Positions 39,093-47,613 of a DNA stretch of 64,000 nt are shown here, in pieces. The stretch covers positions 62,001 to 126,000 of the forward strand of contig NZ_SWDW01000013.1 of the NCBI RefSeq assembly GCF_004919045.1, written 5' to 3'. The notes under the pieces were generated by a model that saw only the letters and a program-made list of their open reading frames with translations, was not told the origin of the DNA and did no database searches. Positions within the stretch are counted from its first letter, which is position 1. Each line of letters opens with the position of its first letter. Position numbers and translations under genes: made by a program. Origin of the DNA: Sinomonas albida. GTDB taxonomy: Bacteria; Actinomycetota; Actinomycetes; Actinomycetales; Micrococcaceae.

Positions 39093-39312
39093 CGTCTCGG
39101 GTACAGATACGCCCGCCCTGGACCGTCTCGGGTACAGATACTCTCGCCCTAGACCGTCTCGGGTACAGATACTTTCGGGTTCGCTCGTTTCGGGTACAGA
39201 AACTTCTGTACCCGAGATGCTCTGGCGGGAGAGTTTCTGTACCCGAGATGCTCTGGCGGGAGAGTTTCTGTACCCGAGATGCTCAGGCGAGTGAGTTTCT
39301 GTACCCGAGACG
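39093..39312. repeat. 31-bp-period repeat array C (four forward units facing four reverse units)
   Basis: Forward cores start at 39093, 39124, 39155 and 39186; reverse cores (TTCTGTACCCGAGA) start at 39204, 39235, 39266 and 39297. Every step is exactly 31. The two halves meet at a near-perfect dyad, CGGGTACAGAA-ac-TTCTGTACCCG (39191-39214). It lies between the convergent panC and hydrolase genes and leaves only a few bases to each stop. As RNA or single strand it could fold into one long interrupted hairpin. Confidence 0.95.
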
Positions 39313-39317
39313 ACCCG

Positions 39318-40166
39318 TCAGCTGGAGAAGAACTCGGTCAGGCGCTCGATGAGCACCCGCGCCGGGCGCTCGGGAGCATCGTGCGCCAGCTTGGGCAGGA
39401 CGCCGAAATCCGAGGCGGGCAGGACGCCGTCGAGCTTCGCCTTGGCCTCCGAGAAGTACTCCGGGCTCGCGCCGCCCACCAGGACAAGCGTCTCGAGCGG
39501 AAGCTGCTCGAACGGCTTGGCCTTCGAATCGGCCGCGACGACGGCCCGGATCTCCCGCGGACCCGTAGGCAGGAGCCGGGTCAGCGTCTTGCCCGGCTGC
39601 ATTCGGCTCCCGATTCGGTTGAGCACCGTCAGAACCGGCAGGGGAAGCTTCGAGATCGGGCCGGCGGCCTGCAGCCCGCGCAGCAGCACGGCGAGGGCCT
39701 TCTCCTCGTCGCCGTGCTGAAGCGCGGCCTCGTAGTCGTCGAGCCAGTCGGCGTTGTAGCTGCCGTTGAACGAGATGATGGGGTCGTAGACCGCGAGCTG
39801 CGTGATGTCGAGCGTGCGCCCCGCGTTGAGCGCGATGCAGCCCCCGTAGTTGTGCCCGAAGACCGATTGGGATCCGGTGTGCGCGAGCACCGCGCCGAGA
39901 TCGGCGATCTCGACCGCAAGCGAGTAGTTCTCGGGCTGCGGCGAGGACGCCCCACGGCCGCGCCTGTTGTACACGTGCACTGGCGCTCGGAGCGACTCCG
40001 CGAGGCGGAGCGCGAGCTCGCGGTACAGCTCCGCGGTCACCATCGATCCATGGACGACGACGACGCCTCCATCGGCCTGCCCGTCCCCACTCGCGGCGGT
40101 GAGCAGCTCGAGGATCGCTCCGTCTCGCGTTGCGACAGTCGAGGCGTGGATCTGAGTACCTGCCAT
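39318..40166 (-). CDS. Alpha/beta hydrolase
   Basis: 282 residues with an alpha/beta hydrolase layout: VVVHGSMVTAELYREL (oxyanion-loop region), VYNRRGRGAS, and the nucleophile-elbow position SVFGHNYGGCIAL, where the expected Ser is replaced by Asn (G-H-N-Y-G-G). A histidine near the end (KLAHDAPERPA) could be the catalytic base. The missing serine makes hydrolase activity doubtful. Substrate is unknown. It is divergent from lysS with only 43 bases between starts. Confidence 0.78.
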   Translation of the reverse strand: MAGTQIHASTVATRDGAILELLTAASGDGQADGGVVVVHGSMVTAELYRELALRLAESLRAPVHVYNRRGRGASSPQPENYSLAVEIADLGAVLAHTGSQSVFGHNYGGCIALNAGRTLDITQLAVYDPIISFNGSYNADWLDDYEAALQHGDEEKALAVLLRGLQAAGPISKLPLPVLTVLNRIGSRMQPGKTLTRLLPTGPREIRAVVAADSKAKPFEQLPLETLVLVGGASPEYFSEAKAKLDGVLPASDFGVLPKLAHDAPERPARVLIERLTEFFSS

Positions 40167-40209
40167 GGGATGAGCCTAGCCCACGTAGCCTGCCCTAGAA
40201 TTGAAGACT

Positions 40210-41721
40210 GTGACTGCAGAGAATACCGCCACCGGAGGCACGGAACCGGCCGATGCGAGCGAACAGATGCATGTTCGCCTCGAGAAGCGCGGCAAGCTGA
40301 TTGCGCGCGGCGAAGAGCCTTACCCGGTCAAGCTCGAGCGTAGTCACTCTCTCGCGGAGATCCGCGAGAAGCACCCGGACCTTGAGCCGGACACCGCGAC
40401 AGGCGACTTCGTCGGCGTCGTCGGCCGCGTCGTCTTTGTGCGCAACACCGGCAAGCTGTGCTTCGCGACCCTCCAGGAGGGCGATGGAACGCGCCTTCAG
40501 GCCATGCTGAGCCTCGCCAATGTCGGCGAGGAGCGCCTCTCCGACTGGAAGTCCCTCGTGGACCTCGGGGACCACGTCTTCATCCACGGCGAGGTCATCT
40601 CCTCGAAGCGAGGCGAGCTCTCGGTCATGGCGGACGAATGGAAGATGGCGTCCAAGGCCCTCCGTCCGCTGCCGACGCTGCACGCGGAACTCAATGAAGA
40701 AACTCGGGTTCGCCAGCGCTACGTCGACCTCCTCGTGCGCGAAGAAGCCCGCGAGATGGTCTATACGCGGGCGAAGATCACCAAGTCGGTCCGCAATACG
40801 CTCGATTCGCACGGTTACGTCGAGGTCGAGACTCCCATGCTCAACCTCATTCACGGTGGTGCGACCGCCCGCCCGTTTGAGACGCACCTCAATGCCTTCG
40901 ATCAGCGCATGACGCTGCGCATTGCCACGGAGCTCTACCTCAAGCGCGCGGTCGTCGGCGGTATCGAGCGGGTTTACGAGATCGGCCGCGTCTTCCGTAA
41001 CGAAGGCGTGGATTCGACCCACAGCCCGGAATTTACAACTCTTGAATGCTATGAAGCGTATGGTGATCAATTCACCATGGCCGAACGCATGCGGGAGATC
41101 ATCCTGAACGTCGCGGACGTCGTGGGCACTCGGAAGATCGAAACGCCAGAGGGCACGATCGATCTCGACGGCGAATGGCGGTGGCTTGGCGTCTACCCCG
41201 GAATTTCCGAGGCTGTTGGCGAAGAGATCACCCCGGATACTCCGCTCGAGCGGCTCTTGGAGATCGGCGACCGGCACGGAGTCAAGACGGATCCTCTGTG
41301 GAGTGCCGAAAAGGCCGTCATCGAGCTCTTTGGCGATATTGTCGAGCCCACCCTGCTGAATCCGACTTTCGTCTACGACTATCCGCCCTCGGCCCAGCCG
41401 CTCGCGCGGCCGCACCGAGACGATCCGCGCCTCATCGAGGCCTGGGATCTCATCATCGGCGGAATGGAGCGCGGAACTGCATTCTCCGAACTCATCGACC
41501 CCGTCGTCCAGCGCGAGCGCCTCACCGAGCAGTCCCGGCTTGCGGCCGAGGGCGACGACGAGGCGATGCAGCTTGACGAGGACTTCCTCCGTGCGCTCGA
41601 ATACGGAGCTCCGCCCATGGGCGGCATCGGCCTCGGGATCGACCGGCTCGTGATGCTCTTCACGACGGCCGGCATTCGCGAGACCATCCTCTTCCCCCTG
41701 CTCAAGCCTGAGGCAAACTAA
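40210..41721 (+). CDS. lysS: Lysine--tRNA ligase (class II)
   Basis: About 503 residues: an OB-fold anticodon domain (about 45-150), then the class II core with motif 2 (YEIGRVFRNEGVDSTHSPEF) and motif 3 (GIGLGIDRLVMLF). It charges tRNA-Lys. The GTG at 40210 is preferred; a TTG three codons earlier is possible. From about 40700 on, codon use shifts toward A/T third positions (for instance near 41030-41080), unlike most neighbours. A small membrane gene follows after one base. Confidence 0.94.
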   Translation: MTAENTATGGTEPADASEQMHVRLEKRGKLIARGEEPYPVKLERSHSLAEIREKHPDLEPDTATGDFVGVVGRVVFVRNTGKLCFATLQEGDGTRLQAMLSLANVGEERLSDWKSLVDLGDHVFIHGEVISSKRGELSVMADEWKMASKALRPLPTLHAELNEETRVRQRYVDLLVREEAREMVYTRAKITKSVRNTLDSHGYVEVETPMLNLIHGGATARPFETHLNAFDQRMTLRIATELYLKRAVVGGIERVYEIGRVFRNEGVDSTHSPEFTTLECYEAYGDQFTMAERMREIILNVADVVGTRKIETPEGTIDLDGEWRWLGVYPGISEAVGEEITPDTPLERLLEIGDRHGVKTDPLWSAEKAVIELFGDIVEPTLLNPTFVYDYPPSAQPLARPHRDDPRLIEAWDLIIGGMERGTAFSELIDPVVQRERLTEQSRLAAEGDDEAMQLDEDFLRALEYGAPPMGGIGLGIDRLVMLFTTAGIRETILFPLLKPEAN

Positions 41722-41722
41722 C

Positions 41723-41890
41723 ATGGATTACGTAGCCGTCCTGCTTCCCCCGATCGTTGTCGGGCTCATTTTCTGGTTCGCGATCAGGGCAATTTTCAAC
41801 GCGGACAAGTCGGAGCGCGAGGCCTTGGCCCGCGCCGAAAGGGAAGCGCAGCAGAGGGACGAGGGTAAAAGCTCCCCAACAGCCGGGTGA
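41723..41890 (+). CDS. Small membrane protein between lysS and lsr2
   Basis: A 55-residue frame begins one base after the lysS stop: MDYVAVLLPPIVVGLIFWFA gives one hydrophobic helix, followed by a charged amphipathic tail rich in Arg, Glu and Lys (AEREAQQRDEGK). Immediate coupling to lysS and a protein-like composition argue that it is real. I know of similar small proteins in this position in related actinobacteria but no function. Single-pass membrane location is inferred. Confidence 0.7.
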   Translation: MDYVAVLLPPIVVGLIFWFAIRAIFNADKSEREALARAEREAQQRDEGKSSPTAG

Positions 41891-41896
41891 TACGTT

Positions 41897-41925
41897 TTGA
41901 CGCGGTGCCAGCGCAGAAGCATAAT
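41897..41925 (+). promoter_or_regulatory. Housekeeping-type promoter for lsr2
   Basis: TTGACG (41897-41902) and CATAAT (41920-41925) are separated by exactly 17 bases, close to the sigma-70/SigA consensus. The start would lie near 41932, leaving a leader of about 105 bases before the lsr2 ATG. It is one of the few clear consensus promoters in the window. Confidence 0.7.
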
Positions 41926-42038
41926 GGCAGTGCATTAACCGTTCGCTGATAACCGGATAGCCGAATTGCCGGCCAGCTCGAAGTATGCAGTGCTTGAGTG
42001 AATGCCCGATCCCCCAGCACCGACAGAGAGAGTAGCCC

Positions 42039-42377
42039 ATGGCACAGAAAGTCAAGATCATCCTCGTCGACGACCTCGACGGCGGCTCGGCCGACGAGAC
42101 CGTTCGTTTTGGCCTCGACGGGTCAAGCTACGAGGTTGACCTCTCCCACGCGAACGCTTCCAAGCTTCGCGAGGCGCTGCAGGAATACGTTTCCGTGGCC
42201 CGCAAGTCCTCCGCCCGCGGTGCACAGGCGCCCCGCCGGGCCGCAGGTACGGGCGGTTCCCGCAATTCAGAATCCGCGAAGATCCGCCAGTGGGCTCGCG
42301 ACAACGGCTACAGCGTTAATAGCCGGGGTCGTATCCAGGCTGAGATCCAAGAGGCCTACCACAAGGCGAACGGCTGA
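42039..42377 (+). CDS. lsr2: Lsr2 family nucleoid-associated protein
   Basis: 112 residues in the two-domain Lsr2 plan: an N-terminal dimerisation domain (VKIILVDDLDGGSADETVRF, FGLDGSSYEVDLS) and a C-terminal DNA-binding domain (IRQWARDNGYSVNSRGRIQ) with the RGR minor-groove hook. Lsr2 binds AT-rich DNA and silences foreign genes in actinobacteria, like H-NS. It has its own promoter and a strong terminator. Confidence 0.95.
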   Translation: MAQKVKIILVDDLDGGSADETVRFGLDGSSYEVDLSHANASKLREALQEYVSVARKSSARGAQAPRRAAGTGGSRNSESAKIRQWARDNGYSVNSRGRIQAEIQEAYHKANG

Positions 42378-42396
42378 ACCAAGCCTTCACCATTAC

Positions 42397-42435
42397 GCAG
42401 AGAAACCCGGCGCGCGAAGCGCCGGGTTTCTCTGC
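42397..42435 (+). terminator. Strong intrinsic terminator after lsr2
   Basis: GCAGAGAAACCCGGCGC and GCGCCGGGTTTCTCTGC form a perfect 17-bp stem with the 5-base loop GCGAA; ATTTGTG follows. It begins 19 bases past the lsr2 stop. Confidence 0.92.
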
Positions 42436-42510
42436 ATTTGTGATGTCACATTAAAGAATTCTCCAATGAATGTGCAAAAGCCCCAGGGGCGGCCGGCAAG
42501 CTACTCGCGC

Positions 42511-42528
42511 GTTCACCCTGTGGCGAAC
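42511..42528 (+). promoter_or_regulatory. ClgR-like inverted repeat upstream of clpC
   Basis: GTTCACC-CTGT-GGCGAAC is a dyad with one mismatch, about 100 bases before the clpC ATG. ClgR, the activator of clp genes in actinobacteria, binds sites of the kind CGC-N5-GCG flanked by T and A. Here the left CGC is CAC and the spacing is six, so the match is partial. Confidence 0.3.
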
Positions 42529-42627
42529 AGCGCTGTGCAGCGGGGCCCCTGCACGTAGCATCGATGTACGCGCCAGTGCTGTCTATGGCAGCGCTGCACC
42601 CAACAGTAAGACCGGGGAGTTCGAGCG

Positions 42628-45150
42628 ATGTTCGAGAGATTCACAGACCGCGCCCGTCGCGTGGTCGTGCTGGCCCAAGAAGAGGCCCGCATGCTCAACC
42701 ACAACTACATCGGCACCGAGCACATCCTTCTGGGCCTCATCCACGAGGGGGAGGGAGTTGCCGCCAAGGCGCTCGAGTCCCTTGGTATCTCCCTGGACGG
42801 TGTGCGCGAGCAGGTGCAGGAGATCATCGGGCAGGGACAGCAGGCCCCGTCCGGACACATTCCGTTCACGCCGCGTGCCAAGAAGGTCCTCGAGCTGTCT
42901 CTGCGCGAGGCGCTGCAGCTCGGCCACAACTACATCGGCACCGAGCACATCCTTCTGGGCCTCATCCGTGAGGGCGAGGGTGTCGCGGCTCAGGTGCTCG
43001 TGAAGCTCGGGGCCGACCTCAACCGCGTGCGGCAGCAGGTCATCCAGCTTCTGTCCGGCTACCAGGGCAAGGAGACCGCGTCCGCCGGAACCGGCCCCGG
43101 CCAGCCCGAGGGCAGCCCCGCCGGATCCGTGGTCCTCGACCAGTTCGGCCGCAATCTCACGCAGGCCGCCCGCGAGAACAAGCTGGATCCCGTCATCGGG
43201 CGCGAGCACGAGATGGAACGCGTCATGCAGGTCCTCTCGCGCCGCACCAAGAACAACCCGGTGCTGATCGGCGAGCCTGGCGTCGGCAAGACCGCCGTCG
43301 TCGAGGGCCTCGCCCAGGCGATTGTGCGCGGCGACGTCCCGGAGACCATCAAGGACAAGCAGCTCTACACGCTCGACCTCGGCTCCCTCGTGGCCGGCTC
43401 GCGCTACCGTGGTGACTTCGAGGAACGCCTCAAGAAGGTCCTCAAGGAGATCCGCACGCGCGGCGACATCATCCTGTTCATCGACGAGATCCACACCCTC
43501 GTAGGCGCGGGTGCCGCCGAGGGCGCGATCGACGCGGCCAGCATCCTCAAGCCGATGCTCGCCCGCGGCGAGCTCCAGACCATCGGTGCCACCACGCTTG
43601 ACGAGTACCGCAAGCACATCGAGAAGGACGCCGCGCTCGAGCGCCGCTTCCAGCCGATCCAGGTCGCCGAGCCGACGGTCGCGCTCACCATCGAGATCCT
43701 CAAGGGCCTCCGTGACCGCTACGAGGCACACCACCGCGTGACCATCACGGACGGTGCCCTCGCCGCTGCGGCGAACCTCTCCGAGCGCTACATCAGCGAC
43801 CGGTTCCTGCCCGACAAGGCGATCGACCTCATCGACGAGGCGGGCGCGCGCCTGCGCATCCGCCGGATGACGGCGCCGCCGGAGCTCAAGGCGCTGGACG
43901 AGCGCATCGCCGGGCTCAAGCTCGAGAAGGAGTCCGCGATCGACGCGCAGGACTTCGAGGGCGCCGCATCGCTCCGCGACAAGGAGCAGCGGCTCATTTC
44001 GGAGCGCGCCGAGCGTGAGCGGGCCTGGAAGTCGGGCGACATGGACGGCGTGGCCGAGGTGGACGAGGAGCTCGTGGCCGAGGTGCTGGCGAACTCGACC
44101 GGCATCCCCGTGTTCAAGCTCACGGAGGAGGAGTCCTCGCGGCTCCTGCACATGGAAGACGAGCTGCACAAGCGCGTGGTCGGCCAGGACGATGCCATCA
44201 AGGCGCTGTCCCGCTCGATCCGCCGCACGCGGGCTGGCCTCAAGGACCCGAAGCGTCCGGGCGGGTCGTTCATCTTCGCTGGCCCGACCGGCGTCGGCAA
44301 GACCGAGCTCGCCAAGGCCCTCGCCGAGTTCCTGTTCGGCGAAGAGGACGCGCTCATCACGCTCGACATGTCCGAGTTCTCCGAGAAGCACACGGTCTCG
44401 CGGCTCTTCGGTGCCCCTCCGGGCTACGTCGGCTACGAAGAGGGCGGCCAGCTCACCGAGAAGGTGCGCCGCCGGCCGTTCTCCGTGGTCCTCTTCGACG
44501 AGGTCGAGAAGGCCCACGCGGATCTCTTCAACTCGCTCCTGCAGATCCTCGAGGACGGGCGTCTCACGGACAGCCAGGGTCGGGTCGTGGACTTCAAGAA
44601 CACGATCATCATCATGACGACCAACCTGGGCACCCGGGACATCTCGAAGGGCGTCATGACCGGCTTCCAGTCCGGCACGGACACGAAGACGAGCTACGAG
44701 CGCATGAAGGCCCGCGTGACTGAGGAGCTCAAGCAGCACTTCCGCCCCGAGTTCCTCAACCGCGTCGACGACGTGGTCGTGTTCCCGCAGCTCACGCAGG
44801 AAGAGATCATCGAGATCGTCGACCTCTTCATCGAGCGGCTCGAGAAGCGGCTCAAGGACAAGGACATGGGCATCGAGCTCACGCCGAAGGCGAAGGTCCT
44901 GCTCGCGACGCGCGGCTACGACCCCGCGATGGGCGCCCGCCCGCTGCGCCGCGTGATCCAGAGCGAGATCGAGGACCAGCTCTCCGAGCGGATCCTGTTC
45001 GGCGATCTCTCCTCGGGAGACATCGTGCTCGTCGACGTCGATGGCGAGGGGGACACGGCGAAGTTCACCTTCACCGGCACCCAGCGCCCGCGCGTCCCTG
45101 AGGTCGTCGCTGCCGCGAAGGGCGGCGGCCAGAAGGAACTCGGCGCCTAA
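42628..45150 (+). CDS. clpC: ATP-dependent Clp protease ATP-binding subunit ClpC
   Basis: 840 residues: two Clp-N repeats (about 1-145, both containing [14 protein letters not shown]), AAA1 with GEPGVGKT (215-222), a UVR/M-domain segment (about 425-460; [19 protein letters not shown]) that marks ClpC rather than ClpB, and AAA2 with GPTGVGKT (552-559). It unfolds proteins for ClpP. GGGGAG lies upstream of the ATG. The 250-base leader between the lsr2 terminator and clpC holds the promoter region and a ClgR-like dyad but no gene. Confidence 0.96.
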   Translation: MFERFTDRARRVVVLAQEEARMLNHNYIGTEHILLGLIHEGEGVAAKALESLGISLDGVREQVQEIIGQGQQAPSGHIPFTPRAKKVLELSLREALQLGHNYIGTEHILLGLIREGEGVAAQVLVKLGADLNRVRQQVIQLLSGYQGKETASAGTGPGQPEGSPAGSVVLDQFGRNLTQAARENKLDPVIGREHEMERVMQVLSRRTKNNPVLIGEPGVGKTAVVEGLAQAIVRGDVPETIKDKQLYTLDLGSLVAGSRYRGDFEERLKKVLKEIRTRGDIILFIDEIHTLVGAGAAEGAIDAASILKPMLARGELQTIGATTLDEYRKHIEKDAALERRFQPIQVAEPTVALTIEILKGLRDRYEAHHRVTITDGALAAAANLSERYISDRFLPDKAIDLIDEAGARLRIRRMTAPPELKALDERIAGLKLEKESAIDAQDFEGAASLRDKEQRLISERAERERAWKSGDMDGVAEVDEELVAEVLANSTGIPVFKLTEEESSRLLHMEDELHKRVVGQDDAIKALSRSIRRTRAGLKDPKRPGGSFIFAGPTGVGKTELAKALAEFLFGEEDALITLDMSEFSEKHTVSRLFGAPPGYVGYEEGGQLTEKVRRRPFSVVLFDEVEKAHADLFNSLLQILEDGRLTDSQGRVVDFKNTIIIMTTNLGTRDISKGVMTGFQSGTDTKTSYERMKARVTEELKQHFRPEFLNRVDDVVVFPQLTQEEIIEIVDLFIERLEKRLKDKDMGIELTPKAKVLLATRGYDPAMGARPLRRVIQSEIEDQLSERILFGDLSSGDIVLVDVDGEGDTAKFTFTGTQRPRVPEVVAAAKGGGQKELGA

Positions 45151-45162
45151 AGAACGGACGAC

Positions 45163-45196
45163 GGCGGCCCCTCACCGAACCTGGTGAGGGGCCGCC
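45163..45196 (+). terminator. Intrinsic terminator after clpC
   Basis: GGCGGCCCCTCACC pairs perfectly with GGTGAGGGGCCGCC (14 bp) around GAACCT, followed by GCTTTTGTG. It starts 12 bases after the clpC stop and directly precedes repeat array D. Confidence 0.92.
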
Positions 45197-45207
45197 GCTT
45201 TTGTGTG

Positions 45208-45291
45208 CGGGAGTTGGTGTACCCGAGACGCGAAAAGGCGGGAGTTGGTGTACCCGAGACGGGGAAATGCGGGAGTTGGTGTACCCGAGAC
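45208..45291 (-). repeat. 31-bp-period repeat array D (three reverse units)
   Basis: CGGGAGTTGGTGTACCCGAG recurs with GTTGGTGTACC starting at 45213, 45244 and 45275, exactly 31 apart. The core GTACCCGAGACG is the reverse form of arrays A-C; the bases next to it (TTGGT instead of TATCT) differ, so this is a sub-family. It lies between the clpC terminator and the convergent small membrane gene. Confidence 0.9.
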
Positions 45292-45312
45292 GGTTCTAGG
45301 GGAGCGGGCTGC

Positions 45313-45537
45313 TCAGCGCTTCGGGGGCCGCGGCCTGACGTCGATCGCGAGTGCCACCGTGAAGGCGGCCGCGAGCCCGACCGCGAGAAGCGGCGCGAAG
45401 ACGGGCGTGCTTCCGAACCCGGCGAGGACGAAACCTGCCCCGATGGCGAGGACAGCCACCACCGAGGCGGCGACCTTCCAGTCGTCCCCGATGATGAAGT
45501 CGTACCAGAACCGCAGGAACCCTCTCACGAGCTTCAT
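45313..45537 (-). CDS. Small two-helix membrane protein
   Basis: 74 residues: a short amphipathic start (MKLVRGFLRFWYDFIIGDDW), two hydrophobic helices (about 22-42 and 46-66) and a basic end (RPRPPKR). I do not recognise a named family. It follows the COG4280 gene by three bases in the same direction, so both are probably one transcript and may form a complex in the membrane. Confidence 0.75.
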   Translation of the reverse strand: MKLVRGFLRFWYDFIIGDDWKVAASVVAVLAIGAGFVLAGFGSTPVFAPLLAVGLAAAFTVALAIDVRPRPPKR

Positions 45538-45540
45538 GGC

Positions 45541-46347
45541 CTAGGCCTTCCCCTGCGGAACAGCCGCAGAGCCGACGGGGGCGGGCCGGGTGGGCCGCAC
45601 CTTCAGAACCCTGATGAGGACGGCGCTCAGCACGAGCCAGCCGGCCAGGATCGGCAGCAGGGCTAGGTCGGAGCCGAGCCACTCGAGCGCCTGATGGGAG
45701 GGCGTCAGGCTGCCGAGCCCCTCGATCGACCAGAACGTCCCGAACGTCGCGAGGAGCAGCCCCACGCAGAACTTGAGCGTGTTCTCCGGAACCTTCGTGA
45801 GCGGCGCGTGGACGACGACGGCCAACAGCAGCACCACGACGAATGCGGCGGCGGCACCCAGAATCGCGACCGGCATGTTGCGGGCGTTGAGCCCGAACGT
45901 GATGACGATGAAGACCACCTCGACGCCCTCGAGGAAGACGCCCTTGAAGCTCACCACGAAGGAGAACCAGTCGAGCCCGAACCGGACATCGTGCGCGGCG
46001 GCCTGGGCGGCTTGGGTCTCCTTCTCGTAGACCTGCGCCTCGTCGTGGAGCGCCTTCCGTCCAGACGAGCGGAGGATGGCCTTGCGGAGCCACTGCAGGC
46101 CGAAGATGAGGAGCAGGATCCCGACGACGAGCTGGAGGCTCGCTCGCGGCAGCCAGGTGGCGAGGGCGTAGCCGGTGGCCGCCGTGAAGGCGGACAACGC
46201 CACTAGCGCTGCCCCGACGCCGGCCAGCGCGGACTTCCAGCCCCGGGTCATGCCCATCGCGAGGACGATCGTGAGGGCCTCGACCATTTCCACGAGCGCG
46301 GCAACGAACACCGAGACGGCAAGGCCCCACTCGGCTGTGGAACCCAT
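45541..46347 (-). CDS. COG4280-type multi-pass membrane protein
   Basis: 268 residues with about seven membrane segments. Two segments carry similar acidic motifs: FVAALVEMVEALTIVLA near the N-terminus and FKGVFLEGVEVVFIVITFG near the middle, each with E-x-x-E. This internal repetition recalls metal permeases such as FTR1 (R-E-x-x-E) and suggests an inverted-repeat transporter, but no function is established. The ATG at 46347 is preferred. The 260-base gap upstream, before dhaK, holds only a 14-base direct repeat (TTCTGGCCTGCGAG). Confidence 0.75.
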   Translation of the reverse strand: MGSTAEWGLAVSVFVAALVEMVEALTIVLAMGMTRGWKSALAGVGAALVALSAFTAATGYALATWLPRASLQLVVGILLLIFGLQWLRKAILRSSGRKALHDEAQVYEKETQAAQAAAHDVRFGLDWFSFVVSFKGVFLEGVEVVFIVITFGLNARNMPVAILGAAAAFVVVLLLAVVVHAPLTKVPENTLKFCVGLLLATFGTFWSIEGLGSLTPSHQALEWLGSDLALLPILAGWLVLSAVLIRVLKVRPTRPAPVGSAAVPQGKA

Positions 46348-46610
46348 GGCTACCACCCTTCCGGCCTCAACGGCCCTCTGGTCTGCACTGCATTCTGGCC
46401 TGCGAGATTCTGGCCTGCGAGGGAAGTGTGCTCCATCACAGCCTAACCACTGTCCCCGCAGGCGCGGTCGCCCCAGGCGGCGCGAGGCCAGACTCGGGCC
46501 GCCTACACAGCGGCGCGGCACCCCGGTAGGCTCCAGAGCGTCAGGCGTGCTGGGCGCCTCCGTGCGCGGCGCGGGCGGCGGCCCTTGGCTGGACCGATCG
46601 AAGGAGCGGC

Positions 46611-47612
46611 GTGAAGAAGCTCATCAACGATCCGCGGGCGGTCGTCGGGGAGACCCTCGAGGGCTTCGGCCTCGCCCACCGAGACCTCGTCGAGGTGCAT
46701 CTCGACCCGGCCTACATCACCCGGGCGGGCGGGGCGATGCCCGGCAAGGTGGGCGTCGTCTCCGGAGGGGGCAGCGGTCATGAGCCGCTGCATGCGGGAT
46801 ACGTGGGCCAGGGCATGCTCGACGCCGCTGTCCCGGGCGCCGTCTTCACCTCGCCCACACCCGACCAGATCATTCCGGCGACCCAGGCCGCAAACGGAGG
46901 CGCCGGCGTCGTCCATATCGTGAAGAACTACACCGGCGACGTGCTCAACTTCGAGACCGCCGCCGAACTGTGCGCGGCCGAGGGCATCGATGTCCGGACC
47001 GTGCTGGTCAACGACGACGTCGCGGTCGAGGACTCGCTCTACACAGCCGGCCGGCGCGGCGTCGCGGGCACGGTCCTCGTCGAGAAGATGGCGGGCGCGG
47101 CCGCCGAGCGCGGCGATTCGCTCGACGCCGTCGAGGCGATCGGACGCAGGGTCGTGCAGAACGTCCGGTCCATGGGCCTCGCGCTCGCGCCGTGCACGGT
47201 CCCGCACGTCGGGAAGCCGAGCTTCGAACTCGGCGAGGACGAGATCGAGATCGGCGTCGGCATCCACGGCGAGCCCGGGAGGCGGCGAGCGGGCCTCGAG
47301 CCGGCGGACGCGCTCACGGATCACCTCCTCGAGCCGGTCCTCGACGACCTCGGGCTCGCCCCGGGCCAGCGGGCTCTCCTCGTGGTCAACGGCATGGGTG
47401 GAACGCCTCTGTCCGAGCTCTACATCGTGTTCCGGCGCGCGGCTCAGCTGCTCGCCGAGCGTGGGGTGGCCGTAGAGCGGAGCCTCGTGGGCAACTACGT
47501 CACGGCGCTCGAGATGCAAGGCTGTTCTGTGACGGTCCTGCGGCTGGACGACGAGCTCACGGAACTGTGGGACGCGCCGGTCAACACGCCGGCACTGCGA
47601 TGGGGAGTGTGA
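46611..47612 (+). CDS. dhaK: Dihydroxyacetone kinase subunit DhaK
   Basis: 333 residues. [19 protein letters not shown] is the substrate-pocket signature and VGIHGEPG contains the histidine that binds dihydroxyacetone covalently. AAGGAG sits four bases before the GTG start. With DhaL and DhaM it forms the PTS-type kinase, which uses phosphoenolpyruvate through DhaM instead of free ATP. The three genes are packed with a one-base gap and a GTGA overlap. Confidence 0.95.
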   Translation: MKKLINDPRAVVGETLEGFGLAHRDLVEVHLDPAYITRAGGAMPGKVGVVSGGGSGHEPLHAGYVGQGMLDAAVPGAVFTSPTPDQIIPATQAANGGAGVVHIVKNYTGDVLNFETAAELCAAEGIDVRTVLVNDDVAVEDSLYTAGRRGVAGTVLVEKMAGAAAERGDSLDAVEAIGRRVVQNVRSMGLALAPCTVPHVGKPSFELGEDEIEIGVGIHGEPGRRRAGLEPADALTDHLLEPVLDDLGLAPGQRALLVVNGMGGTPLSELYIVFRRAAQLLAERGVAVERSLVGNYVTALEMQGCSVTVLRLDDELTELWDAPVNTPALRWGV

Positions 47613-47613
47613 G

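Noticed and set aside
39093-39312. CRISPR array, because of regular 31-bp spacing
   Set aside because: The conserved part is only about 15-17 bases, the variable linkers of about 14 bases resemble one another, units invert in mid-array, and no cas gene is near.
46348-46610. Small gene between the COG4280 gene and dhaK
   Set aside because: No frame has a start with ribosome site and coding-like composition; only a 14-base direct repeat is present.
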